From Ruminococcus flavefaciens (GTDB taxonomy: Bacteria > Bacillota > Clostridia > Oscillospirales > Ruminococcaceae), in the NCBI GenBank assembly GCA_002371825.1, contig DFHF01000045.1:1-64000 (forward strand): a stretch of 64,000 nt of DNA. Direction: 5' to 3'. Each line of letters opens with the position of its first letter. Position 1 is the stretch's first letter. Made by a program: the position numbers and the translations under genes. Of this stretch, positions 58,220 through 64,000 are shown one piece after another. The notes below the pieces were generated by a model, which made no database searches, was not told the DNA's origin, and worked only from the letters and a program-made list of their open reading frames with translations.

Positions 58220-60373
58220 TTAATACATTAAAACTTCGCCATGTACATACTGATAAGCATCGAATGCATATCTTGCGATAGCAGCAGCCATACGCTTGTT
58301 CTTAACGTCAGCATTTTCATTTGAAAGCATACGATAAACCCATGCCAGTGCTGAGAATTTATAAGTCTTATCGCCGACTTTGATAATATTATCCTTGCCA
58401 AGATCAAGGGGTGTGATATCCTTTATCTCGAAATATGAAGGATAATCTGAGCCGCCCTTTCTGCCAGCAGCTGATATAAGACCGCCCTCGGTATCCTGAG
58501 TACCGGCAGGCATATCCTTAATGTAAAGGCGAACAGCCATTTTACTGTCCAGAACAAGTGAGAACTTAGCCTCTTCATTATCAGGCTTATAAAGATCATT
58601 CGTTACAAACAAATGCTTCTCATTCACTTCACTATAAACAGAATGGATCTTTCTTTTACACTTCTCTATTTCCTCTTCATCATCCAGGATACTGAGGTTG
58701 TTTGTACCGTTATTGAAATAGTTCTCAGCCGCATATCCATAGGTGAGTGCAGAAGAATACATCATAAGCTCATAAGAAGGAGCGTGCTCATCCCCGCGGA
58801 TGTCTGCGATCTCTCTCAGATATGAGCGGCTGCTATACTTCACCGTATCAATAAGAACATCGCCCTTATAGAGTTCAGCAGTGATATCCTCCTGCATATT
58901 GTTTGCAGTAACATTTGCAGTCACGCAGTATACCTTCTCGCCGTTCACAGTCTTAGCTGAAAGCGGGAGAGTCTTTCCGTCCTCAGCGCATACACCGGTG
59001 AGCTTAACGGAGTAATCGTCCTTATTGTCATCTGTAGCTGCACCAACAACGAAGTTAAGTCCCAGGTCATCACTGAGAGTGAGAGAAACACCGTTTATCT
59101 CAGCATCAGCTACACTCTGATCATAGAATGTCAGATTATTCTGGCTTGCATAGCTTTCTGCAATAGAGTTTGCCTCTCCCCTTATTATCAGATCAGGACA
59201 AAGTGAGAAAGCTAACATTCCTATAGAAGTTACACTGGCAGGAATATACAATGATCTGAGGTTTGAACAACCCATAAATGCTGTAAATCCAATACTTTCA
59301 ACTCCATCAGGTATAACTATCTTTGTAAGAGAAGGACAAGAAGCGAATGCACGAACATCGATAGTCTTTACACTGTCAGGGATATTGATGTACTTTAATG
59401 AAGAACATCCCTGGAACATAGTATTGCTGACAGTGGTCAGTCCTTCAGGGAGCTTCACATATTCAAGCTTTCCGCAAATAGCGAATGCACCTCCGCCTAT
59501 GCTTGTAACGCTGTCCGGAATGGTGACTCTTTTCAGGGAATCACAGCCGATAAATGCCTGGTAACCAATGCTCTCAACTCCGTTAGTGATCACAATGCTA
59601 TCCAATGCAGAACAATAGCTGAAAGCACTTCCGCCAATGCTTTTTACGCTTTCAGGGATGCGGACTTTTATGAGATTCCGGCAGTTTGAAAATGCCATAT
59701 CACAGATGGATGTAACATCCTCAGGAATATAAACATTACCTGCGCATGATGTACCGTCGATCAGTATATGATTAACGATAACGAGCGGATCCTCCAGTTT
59801 TTTTGCCTTCAGCCAGGCAGTATCACGGAATGCACTTTCACCTATGCTTGTAACGCTTGAAGGTATCGAAATAGTTTCCAGAGCACTGCAGCTTGAAAAA
59901 ACGCCGACACCTAATATTTTCACGCTGTCAGGAATAGTGACAGCAGTCAATGAAGAACAGCTTGAAAAAGCAGTATTATCTATTATTTTCAGGCCGTCAG
60001 GGAGATTGATCTCTGTCATAGCTTTACAGCCGTTGAAAGCATTATTTTCGATCTCAGTTATAGTATCCGGCAGCTTTACACTTGTGATATCTTCATTCTG
60101 AGCAAAAGACCATGAACCGATGGCTGTTACCGGGATACCCTCAATTGTTTCAGGCACAACGACCTCGCTGCCGGAGCCGATCCACTTATTGATAGTAACG
60201 GCTGTACCCTCATCATTGACAGAGTATGTAAAATTGTCTGATACGTCATCTTCTGCACTTGCAGATAATGCCGATAATTCAAATGTCTTAACACCCATTG
60301 CAGCAGGCGAAGCTCCAGCGACTAAAAGCAGCGCAAGGATCCCCGATGCTGTTTTTTTCCATAAGTTTTTCAT
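58220..60373 (-). CDS. BspA-type leucine-rich-repeat surface protein
   Basis: This 717-residue secreted protein has a signal peptide (about 1-30), then LRR_5 repeats (about 60-415), each with a pattern like VTIPDSVKILGVGVFSSC. The C-terminal 297 residues (from about 421) are a separate domain found in Ruminococcus secreted proteins (GLNFVVGAATDDNKDDY, SRSYLREIADIRGD), with no dockerin or sorting signal. BspA-type proteins bind host or plant polymers. AGGGAAAAAG precedes the ATG. A 30-residue peptide gene follows 12 bases later. Confidence 0.9.
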   Translation of the reverse strand: MKNLWKKTASGILALLLVAGASPAAMGVKTFELSALSASAEDDVSDNFTYSVNDEGTAVTINKWIGSGSEVVVPETIEGIPVTAIGSWSFAQNEDITSVKLPDTITEIENNAFNGCKAMTEINLPDGLKIIDNTAFSSCSSLTAVTIPDSVKILGVGVFSSCSALETISIPSSVTSIGESAFRDTAWLKAKKLEDPLVIVNHILIDGTSCAGNVYIPEDVTSICDMAFSNCRNLIKVRIPESVKSIGGSAFSYCSALDSIVITNGVESIGYQAFIGCDSLKRVTIPDSVTSIGGGAFAICGKLEYVKLPEGLTTVSNTMFQGCSSLKYINIPDSVKTIDVRAFASCPSLTKIVIPDGVESIGFTAFMGCSNLRSLYIPASVTSIGMLAFSLCPDLIIRGEANSIAESYASQNNLTFYDQSVADAEINGVSLTLSDDLGLNFVVGAATDDNKDDYSVKLTGVCAEDGKTLPLSAKTVNGEKVYCVTANVTANNMQEDITAELYKGDVLIDTVKYSSRSYLREIADIRGDEHAPSYELMMYSSALTYGYAAENYFNNGTNNLSILDDEEEIEKCKRKIHSVYSEVNEKHLFVTNDLYKPDNEEAKFSLVLDSKMAVRLYIKDMPAGTQDTEGGLISAAGRKGGSDYPSYFEIKDITPLDLGKDNIIKVGDKTYKFSALAWVYRMLSNENADVKNKRMAAAIARYAFDAYQYVHGEVLMY

Positions 60374-60431
60374 CTTTTTCCCTCCATATGCACATTATCG
60401 CCCATCCGGACGAATTAATCCAATATGCATT

Positions 60432-60460
60432 ATTTTATCATATTAACCGCAAAAAGTCAA
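60432..60460 (-). promoter_or_regulatory. promoter of the LRR-peptide operon
   Basis: On the minus strand, TTGACT (60460-60455), a 17-bp spacer and TAAAAT (60437-60432). Confidence 0.65.
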
Positions 60461-60573
60461 CAGTTTCAGTATAAAAAGAACAAATACTGCAATTATATTT
60501 TACGACCTGATATGCAGTTTTTTTCCTGCGATAAGAACTGCAGAAAAGCTCTGAGTTTAAATATCTCAGAATG

Positions 60574-62280
60574 TCAGTCCGGATCAGATGAACCCTGTTT
60601 TCTGTATTCAGTAGGAGTTATCCCGGTAACGCTCTTGAATTGCTTCATAAAATAGCTTTCCGTAGAGTAACCGCACTGCTCAGTTATCTCACTTAGTGAA
60701 AGGTCAGTTTCTCTCAGAAGACGTTTTGCAAGTTCAACACGGAACTGGATCAGCTCCTCAAAAATACTTTTTCCGAAGCATGATTTATATTGCTTCTGAA
60801 TAGTACTCCTGCCCATTCCGACTTCACGGCTCATCTTATCGACCGTCCACGGAAGCTGCGGGTCATTCATAAGCTTTATTCTCAGGTCTGAAAGTTTCTG
60901 TCTTATCTCTTTCTGACGTAGAGTATATGAAGGGTCTTCCGTGAGCTGTTTTTCAAAATAAAGCTGACGGTCAACAGCGATCGCTGTATGAGTAACGAAC
61001 CTGAGATAGCTTTCGTCATAGATCCTGTCTTTTTCTTTGAATGAAAGAGCCATTATACCGAATGACCGTTTATTGAAATGCAGAGGTGACAGGAATATGC
61101 ATTCTGATGTTTCACTGTTTTTCAGGAATCCTGTAACATCATCAGCAGAAAAGCTTTTCCCCTCATAGCGCACCTCATTATTTTCAAGTGAAGCCCTGCA
61201 GCAAAGCCTGTCATCATCTTCATTAAGATAGATCTGCAGGGACTTTATATTATACAATTTCTGAGCATGGTACACCGCTTTATGCAGGAGCTCCGGAACA
61301 TCCTGTGATGATGCCAGATCAAACGGCAGATCGTCACAGAATATCTTCTCCTTCCAGACCTCGGGAACAGTTTCACTTTGTCCGTTCAGCACCTGCTTTG
61401 CAGGGATATTGACGCATCCGCAGGAACTGCCGATAATGAAGCCGCTTTCAGGACGATGTATCTTGCTGCATAGGATACCGGTAATATTGCGGTACAGCCG
61501 GCGAACTGCATCTGCACCGAGCTGATAATGATTGCGGTTAAAGGTAGTCAGGGAGATATCCATGTCCGTAACCGAAAAACCATCGTAGCCTGTAACAGCA
61601 ATGTCATCCGGTACCCGTATCCCTGCATTTATCAGTTCCTTTATCAGTGCAGCTGCACAGGCATCATTCCCGCAGACGACTGCCTCAGGCCGGGGAAGCT
61701 CTCCTGAAATGATCCTCTTTGCATACGCTATAGCAGAATCCACCCAGAATGTACCGTAGCTGAAATAATTATTATCAAAATACAGTCCGTGCTCAGTCAT
61801 CTGATCCTTATAAGCCCTGAGGCGGTTCTGTGCCTGAAAGCGAAACTCCGGACCTGTCAGGCAGTATATTTTCTTATAGCCGTGTACCTCAATAAGATGG
61901 CGGACCACTTTCCCGAAGTCGTCATAATCATCGTACTGAGTACTGTCAAAAACAGGGTGCTCACATTCATCAACAGTCATCACATATTTATTTGAAAGAA
62001 GCAGCTGAGATTCGAGCTCTGAGGTCAGCTCATCCCCCATTGTAGTATCGTCCTTGACATATAAAAATCCGTCAAAAACATCCGACTGTACCAGGCGGTA
62101 TATACTGCGTTCTGCGGAAGCATGACCGGGTTCACACTGAGTAAAATGGCATAAGGGTGCAAGCACGATACAGTCACAGCCGCAGGCATTTACCTGAGCA
62201 AGTGCTCCACGGACAATACTGCGTATATGGCTTCTTGCCAGAATAGGTGTTACTATACCGATCAAAGGCTTTTTTCTCAT
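60574..62280 (-). CDS. periplasmic-binding-protein-like sensor fused to AraC domain (second copy)
   Basis: This 568-residue regulator starts at once with a LacI/PBP sensor (IGIVTPILARSHIRSIVRG, PEAVVCGNDACAAALI, DDIAVTGYDG), has a middle domain (about 300-450) and ends in AraC helix-turn-helix (about 465-568; LSLSEITEQCGYSTESYFMKQF). The start is MRKKPL at 62280, behind GGGAGGTGCAGT. It is the same design as the regulator at 41.8-44 kb but diverged. It lies between the LRR gene and the metalloprotease-dockerin gene and might control either. Confidence 0.87.
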   Translation of the reverse strand: MRKKPLIGIVTPILARSHIRSIVRGALAQVNACGCDCIVLAPLCHFTQCEPGHASAERSIYRLVQSDVFDGFLYVKDDTTMGDELTSELESQLLLSNKYVMTVDECEHPVFDSTQYDDYDDFGKVVRHLIEVHGYKKIYCLTGPEFRFQAQNRLRAYKDQMTEHGLYFDNNYFSYGTFWVDSAIAYAKRIISGELPRPEAVVCGNDACAAALIKELINAGIRVPDDIAVTGYDGFSVTDMDISLTTFNRNHYQLGADAVRRLYRNITGILCSKIHRPESGFIIGSSCGCVNIPAKQVLNGQSETVPEVWKEKIFCDDLPFDLASSQDVPELLHKAVYHAQKLYNIKSLQIYLNEDDDRLCCRASLENNEVRYEGKSFSADDVTGFLKNSETSECIFLSPLHFNKRSFGIMALSFKEKDRIYDESYLRFVTHTAIAVDRQLYFEKQLTEDPSYTLRQKEIRQKLSDLRIKLMNDPQLPWTVDKMSREVGMGRSTIQKQYKSCFGKSIFEELIQFRVELAKRLLRETDLSLSEITEQCGYSTESYFMKQFKSVTGITPTEYRKQGSSDPD

Positions 62281-62490
62281 ACTGCACCTCCCGAATGATT
62301 CTATGCTACAATTATAGCACAATTATTTCCAGATATCAAGACAATATTACAATCCGATATGATCTTCAGGTAAAATAATGTATTGAAAAAACGTGATATT
62401 CGATTGATTTTATATAATGCGGATTGTACAATATATATAGAAAACAGTTAAAGCATTATGCTTCAGGAAATAATACAGGAGGGTATATAT

Positions 62491-64000
62491 ATGAAAATAA
62501 GGAACAGGATCACAGCAGCTTTTATTGCATCAGCTCTGTGTACAGCTCCCCTTGCAGCACAGCCATCAACACCGTTCTTTCCACAGACAGAGATAACCGC
62601 ATCTGCTGAAAGCATCAGTGATATGCCTGCTGATTTTCAGTATGCTGCTGACTGGATCTGGCAGAACCGTATAGACCGTGAAAAGTCCACTGTGCGCCGC
62701 AACACGTTATTTGACCAGATAGTTGCCGGAAAAGGCACTATCAACTATGTGGTAAAGTGGCAGTCCTACCGCACTGTTACCTATGAACAGCGTCAGAAGT
62801 TTGAAAAAATGCTTTCGGACAGTATAAATGCCTGGAATGACTGGCTTGCAGGCTATGAGGACTGGCCCTACGACCATATCGATGTAAAGATCATCGGCTG
62901 GGCAGTTATCGATAAAAACTGCCTCCTTGACCTGCATGATGATGAGGTAGTTTATACTGATACAAAATACTATGATGCCCAGTATGATACCTCAAACGGA
63001 AGGGACACTATCCCTGATAAAGAACCGTATGCACCGTCTGAGCTGTCACGTTTCGATCATTTCATGGAAAAGGATTACCAATATCCCGGCGGACTTGATA
63101 AACGTTTTGATATGTATATGTGGGCAACACAGGGCTTCCCGGACATCGGCGGCTGCGGCGGCGACTGGGGACAGCGTCTCTCAGATACTGCTTATCTCGG
63201 AATGATACAATATGGAAGCCTTCATGTTCTTGAGCACGAGATCGGTCACGGATTTGGAATGACAGACTTCTACGGCGGCGAGGGTGAATCTGACGGCTTC
63301 CCGCCAGGTGGTTTCCCGGGCGGAGAGAACTCCATAATGATGGCAGGTTCATCTGCAAAGATAACAAAATTTGACGGCTGGATGCTTCGCTATATGTGGA
63401 CAAAAATAAAGAACGATGAGGGCAGGTTCGATCTTGCTGCTGCACAGCCTGAAAAGCAGGATCCGGCAGTTACAGACCCGGTATCAGAAACGAGCTATCT
63501 CCCCGGAGATGTTGATGCAAGCGGTAAAACTGAAATTGCAGATCTTGTGCTCATGCAGAAATGGCTGCTTTCAGTACCGGGTACATATCTGGCGAACTGG
63601 AAAGCCGGTGATCTTTATCAGGATAGCAGGCTCGATGCATATGATCTGTGTCTGCTAAGACAGCTGCTGATCTACAATGAGCTGCCTGAATGGGGCAGTG
63701 AAGATGACCCGCAGGTACAGAAAGAATTCATAACCGCAAATATGGCAAAACACGGAGCCTCACTTCCCACACAGGGAGATGCAAAGCTGGTAGTATTCTA
63801 TGTGGATTTCCCTGACTGCCGCTATGACTACGAGCCTACTCTGGATGAGCTCAATCAGATCTCATTCGGCAAGGCAGATGAATCAAGTCCCTGCTATCCC
63901 TTCGAGAGCTTCCCCGCATTTTACGGCAGAGCATCTAAAGGCAGCATGAATTTCAGCGGACAGGTATTCCGCTATACTACAAAGGAAAACCAGTCTGCAT
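62491..64000 (+). CDS. metalloprotease - dockerin - M6-like protease, 3' end outside window
   Basis: 503 codons are present and the frame is open at the window edge. The signal peptide (about 1-30) is followed by a zinc protease domain with HExGH motif (H249, E250, H253 in LEHEIGHGFGMTDF). A dockerin (about 336-400, repeats DVDASGKTE and DLYQDSRLD) and a second domain starting LVVFYVDFPDCRYDYEP, which resembles the start of immune-inhibitor-A-like M6 peptidases, follow. ACAGGAGGG precedes the ATG. Dockerin-bearing proteases suggest that the cellulosome also attacks proteins. The M6 call rests on the first 75 residues only. Confidence 0.82.
   Translation, partial: MKIRNRITAAFIASALCTAPLAAQPSTPFFPQTEITASAESISDMPADFQYAADWIWQNRIDREKSTVRRNTLFDQIVAGKGTINYVVKWQSYRTVTYEQRQKFEKMLSDSINAWNDWLAGYEDWPYDHIDVKIIGWAVIDKNCLLDLHDDEVVYTDTKYYDAQYDTSNGRDTIPDKEPYAPSELSRFDHFMEKDYQYPGGLDKRFDMYMWATQGFPDIGGCGGDWGQRLSDTAYLGMIQYGSLHVLEHEIGHGFGMTDFYGGEGESDGFPPGGFPGGENSIMMAGSSAKITKFDGWMLRYMWTKIKNDEGRFDLAAAQPEKQDPAVTDPVSETSYLPGDVDASGKTEIADLVLMQKWLLSVPGTYLANWKAGDLYQDSRLDAYDLCLLRQLLIYNELPEWGSEDDPQVQKEFITANMAKHGASLPTQGDAKLVVFYVDFPDCRYDYEPTLDELNQISFGKADESSPCYPFESFPAFYGRASKGSMNFSGQVFRYTTKENQSA

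Overview
The window looks like the chromosome of a fibre-degrading gut or rumen Firmicute of the genus Ruminococcus (R. flavefaciens / R. champanellensis type). Six genes encode secreted proteins with typical cellulosomal dockerins (paired Ca-binding repeats), and four of these proteins are plant-polysaccharide enzymes or likely enzymes. G+C looks mid-40s by eye, and most genes have strong AGGAGG-type ribosome binding sites. Species assignment is inference; no rRNA, tRNA, CRISPR array, insertion sequence or phage gene was recognised.

Layout. 1-2.6 kb: 5' end of phosphoglycerate kinase (minus) with a Rex-like operator, DAHP synthase, and three small proteins. 2.6-17.9 kb: a dockerin cluster made of a GH2 beta-galactosidase, a GH43-CBM6-CBM22-dockerin-CE1 enzyme, a GH141-like beta-helix enzyme, a CotH lipoprotein, a nitroreductase, and a DUF4434-dockerin-beta-helix protein. 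The first three share one promoter architecture: a GTCCACC box 25-26 bp upstream of the -35. 17.9-23.7 kb: YaiI/YqxD protein, a decayed lipoprotein/flavodoxin pseudogene, an MBL-fold hydrolase, an orphan sortase with a tiny overlapping membrane ORF, an HD phosphohydrolase, an acyl-CoA synthetase and its XRE-cupin regulator. 23.9-31.7 kb: a compact five-gene SWIM / HEAT-like / MoxR ATPase / DUF5682 / VWA operon whose function is not established. 31.8-37 kb: a flavin-binding stress protein and an AraC-ABC-ABC exporter/importer cassette. 37-41.5 kb: adhE, an APH-fold kinase and a formate/nitrite channel in one overlapping operon, with a Rex-like promoter and a structured leader. 41.6-46.9 kb: a PBP-AraC hybrid regulator next to a CBM35-GH26-dockerin-CE1 mannanase/esterase. 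47-55.8 kb: a flavodoxin and a sortase-dependent pilus operon (signal peptidase, large tip adhesin, major pilin, class C sortase, minor pilin, second sortase). 56-64 kb: a tandem flavodoxin-like protein, an LRR surface protein with a 30-residue peptide gene directly behind it, a second PBP-AraC regulator and the start of a metalloprotease-dockerin-M6-like protein that runs off the window.

The genes combine extracellular fibre and protein breakdown (dockerin enzymes), attachment (pilus, LRR protein, sortases), and redox-controlled fermentation (pgk, adhE, formate channel).

Most notable: (i) the pilus operon carries two separate in-frame TAG codons, one in the tip adhesin and one in the class C sortase, although TAG is an ordinary stop elsewhere in the window; (ii) the adhesin's N-terminal CHAP-like domain seems to lack its catalytic Cys and His; (iii) the MoxR-VWA-DUF5682-SWIM operon; (iv) the shared dockerin-gene promoter box; (v) the LRR protein plus 30-residue peptide pair.
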